Source: Nitratireductor sp. B36 (GTDB taxonomy: Bacteria; Pseudomonadota; Alphaproteobacteria; Rhizobiales; Rhizobiaceae). From it: a stretch of DNA of 64,000 bases. Location: the NCBI RefSeq assembly GCF_020833685.1, contig NZ_JACKZY010000003.1, positions 820,997-884,996 of the forward strand. Direction: 5' to 3'. Below the pieces are notes generated by a model that did no database searches, was not told where the DNA came from, and was given only the letters and a program-made list of their open reading frames with translations. A program made the position numbers and the translations under genes. Shown piece by piece: positions 41,725-50,285 of this stretch (positions within the stretch are counted from its first letter, which is position 1; each line of letters begins with the position of its first letter).

Positions 41725-43348
41725 CTTCCATCATTCCTTCTGGTATTCCGCCTTCCATCATCTTCCCGAGCATGTCCGCCCCTCCCTGGGCTAGGGGGCC
41801 GGTTGCCTTATCGATGATCGTGTTCTGGAGGGCTTCCTGTTTCTGTTGCGCGACCTCAGCCGCGAGTTGGTCCTTGGACTTGATGAGGCCATCTGTCTTG
41901 ATGTTCTTCACAGCGGCCTTCCGTCTCAGGTAGTCTGAAACGTCGATGTTGGCGGCAACCGCCTCCTGTCCGATCTCTTCCACCGACTCCAGCATGAACT
42001 CCCGTAGACGATTTCCTTCTGAGGATTGACCAAGTGAGTCGATGCCTGTGACCACCGCCACCTGAACCAGTCCTGGAGGAAGCTTCCCGAGTTTCTTATC
42101 GGTCTCCTCATGCAGGTGGATGAAGCGGAGGACAAAGTACCTCTGCGATGTCTGGGAAACGTCCGAGTAGAGGCCACCCATAGCTTGGTCGATCTCGGAG
42201 GCCAGGATTCGCCATTCCTCGGCGGTTACCCGCTCACCCTTACGCTGGATGGCTGAGAACATGAGGAATGCTTGACCAAGCCTCCGTGCCGCCGACTCCA
42301 TCTCCTGGGAGGCAATTGCCAGGTCCCCACCCTTATCTGCTCGAAGAACGTGGATGTCCTGTTCACGCCCTGGGACTACTTCAAGGTTATCTGCCTCAAG
42401 GATGTCCTTCAGCTCGGTGTTACCGTTTGGATCGACCAGGGTGAGGAAGCGGGCTGCTGCTGCTCCACCATCTTGCAATGCCGACGAGAAGTTCTCGATG
42501 GCCTGCATGTCTCCCTCATAGTCGGCACAGTATGGGATGCCCCATGACGATCCGAACTCCGGTATCATCCACCCGAAGTAGATGGTCGGGGTATCGAAGT
42601 CCGCATATGCCACGGTGCCATCAATAACCTCGCCCCCCTCTACCTCCTGCCAGTAGACATACTGCTTGTCGCCGTTGTCGTTGATGAGCTTCTGGCAGTG
42701 GAAGATTGTGATCTCTTCATCCCAGATGTTGGCCGAAGTTGGAGTCTCCGTCCGGTGCCGTTCTGAGGCCTCGATGACATCATCATCCGCAACCATCCTG
42801 GAGACGGACTCCTTGATGACACCGGCAATTGGGGTGCCTGAGGAGTCTCGCTTCACCACGTAGTGATGCATGTTGTAGATGATGGGGCTGTCGATGTCCG
42901 TCCAGAGTGAGGCGGCGTTGCCGGTCAGGAGGAGAAGCTTATTGTACTTCACCATGGCGGATCGACACCGCGTTGCCTCTAGCCGACTCCTATGGATTTC
43001 ATCCCGTCGAGCCAGGGCGTAGACCACCTCGCTATAAAGCTTGGGGTCTGCCTGTATGTCCTCATCCAGCTTGGTCTCGTCTGGAGTCGATTTCCATCCT
43101 GGTAGGCCAGGAGGGAATGCCGAAAGCATCATCTTGGAGGAGAGCGTGTTGAGCGCGTATGCGTTCACGGACTGGTTGGGTGTCTCCAATGGGTCACCTG
43201 ATTGCCAGTCTTCTGGTGGGAAGGTGGACGGGCTGGAGATGTCTGCAATGCGGCGACCTAGCGCCACCGGCCCGTTGCGTTCCGCGATCTGGCTCTCATA
43301 GAACTCCTCGGCGGTTACCCCAAGGGAGGTGTCGCTCAGGTTGTCCAT
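41717..43348 (-). CDS. head-tail connector / portal protein (T7 gp8-like)
   Basis: A 543-aa portal, close to gp8 (536 aa). Hallmarks are VNAYALNTLSSKMMLSAFPPG near residue 65, NKLLLLTGNAASLW near 140 and SAIQRKGERVTAEEWR near 375. It forms the dodecamer through which DNA is packaged and ejected. The C-terminus is Met/Gly-rich. Confidence 0.93.
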   Translation of the reverse strand: MDNLSDTSLGVTAEEFYESQIAERNGPVALGRRIADISSPSTFPPEDWQSGDPLETPNQSVNAYALNTLSSKMMLSAFPPGLPGWKSTPDETKLDEDIQADPKLYSEVVYALARRDEIHRSRLEATRCRSAMVKYNKLLLLTGNAASLWTDIDSPIIYNMHHYVVKRDSSGTPIAGVIKESVSRMVADDDVIEASERHRTETPTSANIWDEEITIFHCQKLINDNGDKQYVYWQEVEGGEVIDGTVAYADFDTPTIYFGWMIPEFGSSWGIPYCADYEGDMQAIENFSSALQDGGAAAARFLTLVDPNGNTELKDILEADNLEVVPGREQDIHVLRADKGGDLAIASQEMESAARRLGQAFLMFSAIQRKGERVTAEEWRILASEIDQAMGGLYSDVSQTSQRYFVLRFIHLHEETDKKLGKLPPGLVQVAVVTGIDSLGQSSEGNRLREFMLESVEEIGQEAVAANIDVSDYLRRKAAVKNIKTDGLIKSKDQLAAEVAQQKQEALQNTIIDKATGPLAQGGADMLGKMMEGGIPEGMMEDV

Positions 43349-43356
43349 ACGTCACC

Positions 43357-43569
43357 TCACATTACGATTGCGCCGCCAGGGTTGGCCTGTGGCATGTCCT
43401 CTTTGCTCGACTTCTTGACGCGATAGCTTGGTGCGTCCTGTCCGTCGAACATCTGCAAGGACTCCTGGCGTCGGCGTTCACCGATCTCTGGGGCCTCCGG
43501 GGCAGGTAGTGCGGGTGCTGGCGCTGCTGCGATTTCTTGCGCCGGTTGGGACCGGCTCTTCATGCACAT
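43357..43569 (-). CDS. small tail assembly-like protein (T7 gp7.3 position)
   Basis: A 70-aa protein: Pro/Ala-rich centre (AAAPAPALPAPEAPE), basic tail (SYRVKKSSKED) and Gly-rich end (PGGAIVM). T7 gp7.3, encoded just before the portal, has the same layout with a GGGINI end. The assignment rests on that resemblance and position. Confidence 0.55.
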   Translation of the reverse strand: MCMKSRSQPAQEIAAAPAPALPAPEAPEIGERRRQESLQMFDGQDAPSYRVKKSSKEDMPQANPGGAIVM

Positions 43570-43573
43570 CTGT

Positions 43574-43765
43574 TCACATCCTTATGCTCTTACTGGTGGT
43601 GGCCGTTGTCTTCGGTCGGGCCACCTGCTGTGGCTCTTCAGGTTCCCTGCGGGATGTGTCATCCGGCTCCACGGAATACTTGAAGTGGTTGTGTGCCTCC
43701 TGTGGTGCGTAGGAGGGCTTGTTCACGGGGGGATCAGGTTGACGGCCCATACACATGATGGTCAC
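43574..43765 (-). CDS. hypothetical small protein
   Basis: A 63-aa low-complexity protein with many Pro, Glu and Thr residues, unrecognised. It begins MTIMCMGRQPDPP; the MCM start recurs in the next protein (MCMKSRSQP), so the two may be related. Overlaps its upstream neighbour by 4 nt. Confidence 0.5.
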   Translation of the reverse strand: MTIMCMGRQPDPPVNKPSYAPQEAHNHFKYSVEPDDTSRREPEEPQQVARPKTTATTSKSIRM

Positions 43766-43950
43766 TCCGTATCGATTGAGATGTCGTAGGCCTCGTCCCT
43801 CTGCCCCATTTTGATGAGGCGCTGGGCCAGCTCGACCTTCCCGGCATACCGGTGGGCTGAGACCTCAGTCTGTCCCTCATGAATGCACAGGGGTGGGAAG
43901 TTCTTCTTGAGCCAATCTACAAGGTCTGGGCTTATCCTGGGGTCACGCAT
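43762..43950 (-). CDS. hypothetical small protein
   Basis: A 62-aa protein (MRDPRISPDLVDWLKKNFPP...), unrecognised, with a helical, acidic C-terminus. It overlaps the DUF3310-like gene by 1 nt and its downstream neighbour by 4 nt. Confidence 0.55.
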   Translation of the reverse strand: MRDPRISPDLVDWLKKNFPPLCIHEGQTEVSAHRYAGKVELAQRLIKMGQRDEAYDISIDTE

Positions 43951-44348
43951 TAGCGACTCCAGCTCGGGTCCATGTCATGCCACCTGACATACATGGCGAG
44001 GTTCCGCATGGCCTTCCTGAGGTCCTCAATGCCGTTCTTGTATGGGAACCGGCAGACATACTTGAGGAAGTTTCCACGGAGCCAGTCGATGCTGTTCTCC
44101 ATGATGAAGAAGGTTGGCTCAATGGGGAAGCGGTCGTAGTGTTCTGGCCGGTTCACCATATCCCCGGTTGACTTGGTTGGGGACCACCCATTGTCTGTGA
44201 GGAGAGCAACGTGGCGGTTGATCTTGTTGATTGCGAGGGTGATCTGTCCCACATCGTCTTCCTCGTTGAACACCAGGGAAATGACTTCCCTCTGGAACTC
44301 CGTGAGGTCTCTGTTCACATGGAGGAACAGCTCTAATGGAATACTCAT
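43950..44348 (-). CDS. DUF3310-like protein
   Basis: A 132-aa protein. The C-terminal half has the DUF3310 pattern: VNRPEHYDRFPIEPTFFIME, then FLKYVCRFPYKNGIEDLRKA and YVRW. In other phages this domain is joined to nucleotide kinase-type proteins; its function is not settled. The N-terminal half is a separate helical segment. Confidence 0.75.
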   Translation of the reverse strand: MSIPLELFLHVNRDLTEFQREVISLVFNEEDDVGQITLAINKINRHVALLTDNGWSPTKSTGDMVNRPEHYDRFPIEPTFFIMENSIDWLRGNFLKYVCRFPYKNGIEDLRKAMRNLAMYVRWHDMDPSWSR

Positions 44349-44935
44349 GCTGGTTCTCCGATGATGCTTCGGTAGATTTTCCGGGGAGCGTCTTCGTCCC
44401 CGTTGATATGTTCCAAGGTGATCTGCATCTTCCCTAGGAGGCCCCTGACGCGGACATCAAGGTCACGCGCCTCAAGCTCTGTCTGGTTGCGTCCGACCGG
44501 TTGGTATGGTTTCACCCGACCGATGTAGAAGCACTCATTGTCGTAGAGGTCCCAGGCACCACGGACGGCGTTCTCGAACCACTCGGTCTGGAACCTTCTG
44601 GTCGCGTACAAGAGTCCGAGGAGGAGTGGACTGTCCGTGATGATGAAATCCACTTTCCCATCTAACCGTGTAAGACGTGCCTCCTGCTTCGCCAGGATGT
44701 AGAGCTGGTTGCTCAACTCCGAGTGTCGGCCAGACCAGGTTAGGTCCTTGGCAAACTCTGTGACCAGCTCAACGTTGTGGCCGCGAATCTTCATCAGATT
44801 GAAAAGGCCAGCCGCCGTTGTGGATTTACCCGCGCCGGGACCCGCAAAGAGGTTGATGACTTTGGTCTTACACTTCTCGACCGGCTCCCTTGGTCCATCC
44901 TCATAGGGATTGAGGTAGGAGTAGTCCGGTGTCAT
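44345..44935 (-). CDS. P-loop ATPase/kinase-like protein
   Basis: A 196-aa protein with Walker A GPGAGKST near residue 33 and a Walker B-like VDFIITDSPLLLGL near 95; the pattern fits AAA/NadR-type P-loop proteins frequent in phages. The substrate is unknown. It starts in an ATGA overlap with the 51-aa gene and ends in a 4-nt overlap with the DUF3310-like gene. Confidence 0.78.
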   Translation of the reverse strand: MTPDYSYLNPYEDGPREPVEKCKTKVINLFAGPGAGKSTTAAGLFNLMKIRGHNVELVTEFAKDLTWSGRHSELSNQLYILAKQEARLTRLDGKVDFIITDSPLLLGLLYATRRFQTEWFENAVRGAWDLYDNECFYIGRVKPYQPVGRNQTELEARDLDVRVRGLLGKMQITLEHINGDEDAPRKIYRSIIGEPA

Positions 44936-45087
44936 CCCCGAGAGACCTCCTCGAAGATCATAGTGTACCCACTGCGTAGTGCGAGCTGCTGCTTCTTGCG
45001 GAGGGTCGAATAGTGGTGGACTGTGCCGTGCTCGATGAGTGTTCCCTCACCGTCAGACATGGCGTATTCCCATGCTTGGTTCCGCAT
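44932..45087 (-). CDS. hypothetical 51-aa protein
   Basis: MRNQAWEYAMSDGEGTLIEH...FEEVSRG, unrecognised. Support: AAGGA 7 nt upstream of the ATG, 3-nt spacing from the preceding stop and an ATGA overlap with the P-loop gene, which leaves no gap in the operon. The middle (YSTLRKKQQLALRSG) is basic. Confidence 0.6.
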   Translation of the reverse strand: MRNQAWEYAMSDGEGTLIEHGTVHHYSTLRKKQQLALRSGYTMIFEEVSRG

Positions 45088-45090
45088 GTC

Positions 45091-45297
45091 TCATTCCTTG
45101 ATGTCGATGATTGCCTTGGAGAGCTTCTGCTGGGCCAGACGGAGGTTCTTGACGGTCTCTCTGAGCTTCTCCGGGATGGCATCTACCCGTGCAGGGGGAG
45201 CCTTAGAGAGGTTCATTATTCGGGTGATGAGACCCTCTATGTCGTCCTCAAGACCCCGGCGTACCCTGTCGGCGGTACTGACCGTTACAACGCTCAT
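45091..45297 (-). CDS. hypothetical helical protein
   Basis: A 68-aa protein starting MSVVTVSTADRVRRGLEDDI, unrecognised and mostly helical. The start at 45297 forms an ATGA overlap with the small membrane gene upstream, so the longer frame is rejected. Confidence 0.6.
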   Translation of the reverse strand: MSVVTVSTADRVRRGLEDDIEGLITRIMNLSKAPPARVDAIPEKLRETVKNLRLAQQKLSKAIIDIKE

Positions 45298-45461
45298 CGA
45301 GACCCGACCGCTGCTGCATAGAGGACCAGGCCCATCATGATGAGCCAGAGAACAAACGGTACCGCCGCGAGGCCGATGATGAGTGTCCAGGAGATGGCCG
45401 CATAACCGGTCACCTTGATCAGGATCAGCGCTGCGATCAGCGCCCACCAGATGTAAATCAT
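45294..45461 (-). CDS. small two-helix membrane protein
   Basis: A 55-aa protein (MIYIWWALIAALILIKVTGY...) with two predicted membrane helices and a short basic end. It sits between the exonuclease gene and the 68-aa gene, overlapping the latter by 4 nt. Role unknown. Confidence 0.6.
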   Translation of the reverse strand: MIYIWWALIAALILIKVTGYAAISWTLIIGLAAVPFVLWLIMMGLVLYAAAVGSR

Positions 45462-45471
45462 TGCGTCGTTC

Positions 45472-46329
45472 CTATTCCTGTCCGGGAACCCAGAGGCTCA
45501 CGGTGTGTGTTTCAAAGTCGTACTCTGGGTGTAGGAGGATGCGGGCCAGACGTGCTGACTTCAGGGCATCTGCCTCGGTAAGTCCCGCCTTCTCGTAGTT
45601 GCTAACAACGGCTTCCCAGATCGAGCATGGTCCAGCGTCGTGCCACTTCACCGTCTTCTGACCCTTACGGGCACCACGTGTGATGATCCCCTCCTTGGGG
45701 ACCAGACGGACAGGCTCTTCCACAATGCGGAGCGCTCTTGCCTTTCCGATCCCAGGACACCCGGCGTAGCCGTCCACGGCATCCCCAGAGAGGGTCTGGG
45801 CGTAATGAGACTTGGCGGCTTCCAGTGGCGTGATGCGCCTGATGATTGGCTCACCGGAACTGTCATCATCCAGTAGCTGGTAGTGCTCACCTGGGATGGT
45901 GGCGAAGTCCTTGTCCCGACCAACCACTATGACGCGGGTGTCTTCCGGCCAGTCTGGCTTTGTTGCCATAAGGCCTATGATGTCGTCGGCCTCAAGGAAG
46001 GCGAAATGTTTGGCTCCGTACTCAAGCCTCAGATAATCCTTGAGAGGACCGAGGAGGAGGGGCCTAACCGAATCCTTCCGGTTCGACTTGTAGGTTGGGT
46101 CTACCTTCAGTCTCCAGTTGTCCTGTGTGGGACACGATAGGAAGAACTGCATCTCGGTAGCCCTGAGCCGCGTCTTGAGGCGGGCGATCATGTTGTCCAG
46201 GACGGCCTCACCTTCCCATCGGCGGGCAAATGGCTCGATCATTCCGGTTGGGGATTCAACGGTGTGCTGACATGCGGCGGCGGCTCGGAATGCCAGTGTG
46301 TCCCCGTCCACCAGGAGGAGGGTCTTCAT
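45472..46329 (-). CDS. 5'-3' exonuclease (T7 gp6-like)
   Basis: A 285-aa FEN-type nuclease, near gp6 (300 aa) in size. Metal-site aspartates appear in VDGDTLAFRAAA, LEADDIIGLM, GRDKDFATI and SGDAVDGYAGCPGIGKA, the last with the helix-hairpin-helix. In T7 this enzyme degrades host DNA, removes RNA primers and acts in concatemer recombination. It overlaps the lipoprotein gene by 4 nt. Confidence 0.93.
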   Translation of the reverse strand: MKTLLLVDGDTLAFRAAAACQHTVESPTGMIEPFARRWEGEAVLDNMIARLKTRLRATEMQFFLSCPTQDNWRLKVDPTYKSNRKDSVRPLLLGPLKDYLRLEYGAKHFAFLEADDIIGLMATKPDWPEDTRVIVVGRDKDFATIPGEHYQLLDDDSSGEPIIRRITPLEAAKSHYAQTLSGDAVDGYAGCPGIGKARALRIVEEPVRLVPKEGIITRGARKGQKTVKWHDAGPCSIWEAVVSNYEKAGLTEADALKSARLARILLHPEYDFETHTVSLWVPGQE

Positions 46330-46583
46330 AGGCCTAGCCCCACGCCGAACCCAGGTCCGATCTTCAGTTTCCCCGAGCCAAGGTCAATTCGCGGCCCCAT
46401 GCAGAAGCCTACGCAGAGCTTGCTCTTTGGCTTCTTCACCTTGGTGGTAGGCCGTGCGACCTCGGGTGGTCTCACCACCTGATCCGATCCGACTGGCTTC
46501 CGTGTTTTCTGATCACACCCGGTTAGGAAGACCGTCGAGAGGATCACAAGGATAGCTAGGATGAGGCTGATACGTGCAAACAT
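46326..46583 (-). CDS. predicted phage lipoprotein
   Basis: An 85-aa protein with a signal sequence (MFARISLILAILVILSTVF) ending in the lipobox LTGC at residues 20-23. The residue after Cys is Asp, which in enterobacteria favours inner-membrane retention. The mature part is basic and Pro-rich, then Gly-rich at the end (KIGPGFGVGLGL). Lipoproteins in phages may act in superinfection exclusion or as outer spanins; neither is shown here. Confidence 0.7.
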   Translation of the reverse strand: MFARISLILAILVILSTVFLTGCDQKTRKPVGSDQVVRPPEVARPTTKVKKPKSKLCVGFCMGPRIDLGSGKLKIGPGFGVGLGL

Positions 46584-46585
46584 CC

Positions 46586-46843
46586 TCAGACCTCCTCACC
46601 GTTCCACTCGTAACGGACATACTCGAAGTACCCGTCAACCATCTCGGTCAGGACCTCAGTGTCCTGATACTTGACGGTGAAAAACACAGCGATGATGAGG
46701 CACCCCAGTGCCGTAGCCGGTATGCAGTAGAGAAGTGCCAGGCGGCGACCGAGGGTTGGGGCTTCCTCCAATTCCTGATCAGCCATGCCCAACTGAATAA
46801 GGAAGACCGACATGAGGTAGAGGGCGAAAACGAGAAGGCTCAT
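46586..46843 (-). CDS. small membrane protein
   Basis: An 85-aa protein with two predicted membrane helices (residues ~2-19 and ~35-57) and an acidic C-terminus (YFEYVRYEWNGEE). Unrecognised. Next to the lipoprotein gene, it may act with it at the envelope. Confidence 0.6.
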   Translation of the reverse strand: MSLLVFALYLMSVFLIQLGMADQELEEAPTLGRRLALLYCIPATALGCLIIAVFFTVKYQDTEVLTEMVDGYFEYVRYEWNGEEV

Positions 46844-47040
46844 GGTTTCTCCATAAGGTTCCGATTGCGATAGGCGGCGATACCCTCAAGGGTGATGTGC
46901 CAAGACCGCGACAATGACTGGCCGTCTGGGGCGATCACTGTGATCCACCCAAGGGATGCTGCGACGGCGATGAAGGGAGCGCGTTCGCGCGAGTAGTTTG
47001 ATGAGATGGAGGGAGGCTCGTACCAGGCGCGGTCAACCAC
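46840..47040 (-). CDS. hypothetical protein with uncertain start
   Basis: The C-terminal 66 residues (VVDRAWYEPPSISSNY...RNRNLMEKP) read as a real protein and overlap the next gene by 4 nt. The GTG at 47040, with GAGG 8 nt upstream, is the first usable start after the DNA polymerase stop. Coding-like sequence (GGYFGDIPDEVWE) continues in frame about 20 codons further up without a standard start codon, so the true start could be non-canonical. Confidence 0.5.
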   Translation of the reverse strand: MVDRAWYEPPSISSNYSRERAPFIAVAASLGWITVIAPDGQSLSRSWHITLEGIAAYRNRNLMEKP

Positions 47041-47107
47041 CTCCCAGACCTCATCAGGGATGTCCCCGAAGTAGCCACCTGTGCCGGAAGATCGTGAGCG
47101 TCCTACC

Positions 47108-49402
47108 TTAGTGGCAGTCTTTCCAGTTTCTCCCTGTCTTGCCGTCCGTGTCGAGTGCTCCTCGGAAGCCGATGGACGCCGCGACGTTCTGCATGGCCTG
47201 CTTGGAGGCTTCCTGGATGATTGCTCCATGGGCCTCTTCTCTGTGCTCGAATTGAAGTTCGTCGTGTACCCAGGCCATCTGGCCGTAGTCCACATCGCGT
47301 ACAAGTGCGTAGTGTTCTCTCAAAAGACGGTCGGTTTCCAACATCCACTCCTTACACACAATGGCACCACCACCTTGCAGTGCCTGGTTGATGGTTACGT
47401 GTGGTGAGCGGATATAGAGCTTGCGACCATCCAAGGCCTTGATGAACCCATAGGCCTTGGCCTCTTCCTGGAGTTCCTTCTTGAGGTCCTTCAGGCCATG
47501 AATGCCTTCGAGGAATGCCTTGGAGACCTGTTGACCTTTCACCACATGGGCGAGGGTCTTTGTGTCTGGCATGACGAACTTGCTTCGCAGCGTCTTCCTC
47601 AGCCAGTTGACATAGTTCTTGGCGGCTGGGCTGTTTGCCAGCTCTTCCCACATTTCCTCAGGAACCCCAACTGAGAGCCCCAAGAGGAGGGCACCGGCTC
47701 CGTAAAGGAATCCGTAGGTGACCGTCTTCGTGTCCGCTCTGGAGAGGCCAGTGATCTTGGCGTTCTCCGAGTGGATGTCGAGACCGGGTGTGGAGACCCT
47801 ACGGGCGAACTCCCCGCCGTCAAATGGCTCAAGGTAGTGGCCCAGTAGTCGAAGCTCCAGGCCTGAAGCATCAACACCGGTCTGCCACCACCCAGGCCTA
47901 CCTGGCCTGAAGAGTGATCGACTCTCGATGCCGAAGCCACCTTTCCACCCCAGTATAGGGACTTCACGCTTCTCACCGTTCGGGTCTTCCACCTTTTCCA
48001 TGGAGACCGAGGGGACTTGTCCAAGGTTTGGATCAAAGTGGGCACCTCGGTGAGAGACTGTCCCTAATGGGTCCATACGACCGTGGAGACGGCCATCTTC
48101 GGCGCATAGGTCAATCCAGCTCTTCTTACCATCCGCAAGCTGGCCCAGGGTCTTGGAGACCACCAGGAACTCCAGAATTGTCTCCTTCAGGTCCTCAGGT
48201 AGGATCGATGGTGGTATGGAGCGGATGGTGGTTTCGTCCACCTTGGCCTGGTCGCCATTCTTGCCTCCAAACTCCAGAGGCTTCCACCCGAAGACGGCCT
48301 GAAGCCTGTCGCCAAGATGCTGTCTGGACTTGGGGTTGAAGCTCGTCCAGGTGACTCGGACAAAAGGTGCATCCGGCGAGTAGTGGCACTGAGGGGGGCC
48401 GACATAGGGTGTCAGCTCCTTACCCGTCTTCTCGGAGAAGCGCCGCACCGTGACATCCGGGAACTGCTTCATCTTCTCGGAGTATGGCCGTGCCGGTCGA
48501 TGTCCTGAGGCGGTGTCATCCAGTGGCTGCCACCATGAGCCGAACACATCTACGAGGCGCTTCTCTAGTTCCCGTTGCCGGCTCTTCAGGTTACCGGCCA
48601 GCTCAATGGCCTGATCCCTGTCAAAGCCATAGCCGCGCCGCTCCTGGTCGTTGATGTGCTCCCAGACGCGGTGCTCCAGATCGACGCTACGTTCACTCCA
48701 ATCGACACCTTTGGCCGCATTACTGGTACCGTTCAGGTGGCCCTGGATGAGGTTCCAAAGCTCGTGGGTGACCTCCACGTCCTGTTCGCAGTATTCCTGC
48801 ATCGGGAGGTTCCAAGACTTCCAGGGGTCCAGGCAGGGCTTGCCCTTGGCATCTATAGAAGCCAACACCCTGGCCCACTCAGGGACCTTCTCAAGGTCTC
48901 CGTGCTCCTGGTATTCCTTGGATAGGGCCTTCACGTCAGACGAATATTCGCCCTTCATTCGTCCCATCCGGTAGCCCCAGGCTTCGAGCTTCTGGGCACC
49001 AATGAGCTGACCTGGAAGTGTACCCTTCCGCCACCTCGGGAAGTCCAGCTCCTTGAGCTTGTCCACCGGCCAGATCATCTTGGCCATGATGAGGGTGTCG
49101 CGCTTCTGTGCCCTTGGCTGAAACCACGGGTAGAGGTGCTGGAGGACGGGCAGGTCGTATGAGAGGATGTTGTGACCGGTTAGGCAGAGCTTGTCCGGTT
49201 CAGCCAGGTCCATGATGTACTCAAGGCCAGACTTGAGGTCCAGCGCATACATTTTGTCCGGGAAGTCCCGGTCGAAGTGTTCCTCATCGTCGGCGCAGCT
49301 ATAGACAGTCCCCGTCTCAAGGTCCTTGATGACTAGGGAGTGGAGGGTGTCTACGTCTGGGAGGAGGCCGTTCGTCTCAATGTCGAAGGCCAGCCGGATC
49401 AT
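47108..49402 (-). CDS. DNA polymerase I-type replicase (T7 gp5-like)
   Basis: A 764-aa family A polymerase. The proofreading 3'-5' exonuclease has DIETNG (Exo I), GHNILSYDLPVL (Exo II) and YCEQDVEVT (Exo III). The polymerase motifs are DASGLELRLLGHYL (A), RADTKTVTYGFLYGAG (B, as in T7) and WVHDELQFE (C). The start at 49402 overlaps the 67-aa gene by ATGA; the longer frame is a shadow. It replicates the phage genome with the primase-helicase. Slightly longer than T7 gp5 (704 aa). Confidence 0.96.
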   Translation of the reverse strand: MIRLAFDIETNGLLPDVDTLHSLVIKDLETGTVYSCADDEEHFDRDFPDKMYALDLKSGLEYIMDLAEPDKLCLTGHNILSYDLPVLQHLYPWFQPRAQKRDTLIMAKMIWPVDKLKELDFPRWRKGTLPGQLIGAQKLEAWGYRMGRMKGEYSSDVKALSKEYQEHGDLEKVPEWARVLASIDAKGKPCLDPWKSWNLPMQEYCEQDVEVTHELWNLIQGHLNGTSNAAKGVDWSERSVDLEHRVWEHINDQERRGYGFDRDQAIELAGNLKSRQRELEKRLVDVFGSWWQPLDDTASGHRPARPYSEKMKQFPDVTVRRFSEKTGKELTPYVGPPQCHYSPDAPFVRVTWTSFNPKSRQHLGDRLQAVFGWKPLEFGGKNGDQAKVDETTIRSIPPSILPEDLKETILEFLVVSKTLGQLADGKKSWIDLCAEDGRLHGRMDPLGTVSHRGAHFDPNLGQVPSVSMEKVEDPNGEKREVPILGWKGGFGIESRSLFRPGRPGWWQTGVDASGLELRLLGHYLEPFDGGEFARRVSTPGLDIHSENAKITGLSRADTKTVTYGFLYGAGALLLGLSVGVPEEMWEELANSPAAKNYVNWLRKTLRSKFVMPDTKTLAHVVKGQQVSKAFLEGIHGLKDLKKELQEEAKAYGFIKALDGRKLYIRSPHVTINQALQGGGAIVCKEWMLETDRLLREHYALVRDVDYGQMAWVHDELQFEHREEAHGAIIQEASKQAMQNVAASIGFRGALDTDGKTGRNWKDCH

Positions 49403-49602
49403 GAGAAGTACCTCGGGAGGCGAGATACCGTCTTCACGTATTCTTCGGCGTCTTCGTAGGTAGATGCGTAGTGTACAGGCCACCAAAAGATATGGGTGCC
49501 AAACAACCTGAAGCTCCTGAAGACGGCAATCTTTCTGTGTCCCCACTCGGAGCCAGTCGCGTCGATCTTCCAACGGGGAGGGACATATGGGGCGTCCATC
49601 AT
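49399..49602 (-). CDS. hypothetical 67-aa protein
   Basis: MMDAPYVPPRWKIDATGSEW..., unrecognised, with many aromatic and basic residues. The start at 49602 has GGAGGA 6 nt upstream, and the gene overlaps its neighbour on each side by 4 nt. A phage promoter motif lies inside it (its HYAST codons). Confidence 0.65.
   Translation of the reverse strand: MMDAPYVPPRWKIDATGSEWGHRKIAVFRSFRLFGTHIFWWPVHYASTYEDAEEYVKTVSRLPRYFS
49456..49475 (-). promoter_or_regulatory. putative phage RNA polymerase promoter before DNA polymerase
   Basis: The minus strand reads GTACACTACGCATCTACC, inside the 67-aa gene and 55 bp before the DNA polymerase start. Nineteen bases are identical to the intergenic copy at 20790, which supports function despite the coding context. 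Confidence 0.6.
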
Positions 49603-49997
49603 GCGGGGTCCTCCATGCTCATGGCGTTCTCCCTCGTGATGAAGGAGGAGCGCTTCCTGGCGACCTCCACCAGGGCATCCGGGTCCAGGTGTGGGTTGTA
49701 GATGGAGGCGCCTCGATACCTGAACCACTCGTGCGTCTCGTGAAGCTCTGCCGCTTTGATGAGGTCGAACACAGCGCCAACCACTTCCTGGCGGCACATA
49801 TGTGGGGAGAGATACCTCTTGCCTGACTTCCACGGTGTCCGGGTGCCATCCCTAAGGTAGCTGTCTAGGGAAGCATCGGTCTCGGTGGTGACCTCAAGCT
49901 GGAGATAAGGACGACCGAAGTCTGCCTTGAGGTGGACGATCCATCCTGGCTTGTAGGTGATGGAGCTGACGATCTCTGAAAGCTCTTTTGGCGTCAT
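49599..49997 (-). CDS. hypothetical phage protein
   Basis: A 132-aa protein with a beta-rich first half (YKPGWIVHLKADFGRPYLQLEV) and the C-terminal pattern HETHEWFRYRGASIYNPHLDPDALVEVA, which recurs in many phage genomes without known function. Overlaps both neighbours by 4 nt. Confidence 0.65.
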   Translation of the reverse strand: MTPKELSEIVSSITYKPGWIVHLKADFGRPYLQLEVTTETDASLDSYLRDGTRTPWKSGKRYLSPHMCRQEVVGAVFDLIKAAELHETHEWFRYRGASIYNPHLDPDALVEVARKRSSFITRENAMSMEDPA

Positions 49998-50194
49998 TCC
50001 TCATCTCCTTGCTTGTGGCAGTCGCAATAGGCGCACCTGAGGCGCGGCCAGGCTCGACACCCGGAGGTCTTCTTCAGGTATTCCTCGGGATACTCTGCTG
50101 ACCCTCGATGCTCTTTAGGCATCAGGACCAACTCGGCAGCGATACGTCGCGCCTGCTTGTGGATTGGATGCACGGGTCCGTCCCTTGGTGGCAT
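49994..50194 (-). CDS. hypothetical protein, start unclear
   Basis: The first ATG gives 66 aa (MPPRDGPVHPIHKQARRIAA...) ending in CAYCDCHKQGDEE, a Cys-rich tail that could bind metal. Coding-like sequence (SDWDQGIWPTDRPPFDIHED) continues in frame up to about 50290, next to the stop of the 102-aa gene, but offers no ATG, GTG or TTG there. Either a non-canonical start or a frameshift from the 102-aa gene would explain it. Confidence 0.5.
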   Translation of the reverse strand: MPPRDGPVHPIHKQARRIAAELVLMPKEHRGSAEYPEEYLKKTSGCRAWPRLRCAYCDCHKQGDEE

Positions 50195-50285
50195 GAACCC
50201 GATGAAGCCCTGATGGTCCGGGTTGAAGCTGTCTTCGTGGATGTCAAATGGTGGTCGGTCGGTCGGCCAGATACCCTGGTCCCAG

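Noticed and set aside
44943..44962. Promoter-like GCACTACGCAG on the minus strand
   Set aside because: It lies inside a tightly coupled 51-aa gene (codons for LALRSG) and lacks the CATCT part, so it is probably a coding coincidence.
47300..47320. Promoter-like ACACTACGCACTT within the DNA polymerase gene
   Set aside because: It encodes the polymerase segment EHYALVRD shortly before motif C, there is no gene start nearby, and the match ends at CGCA.
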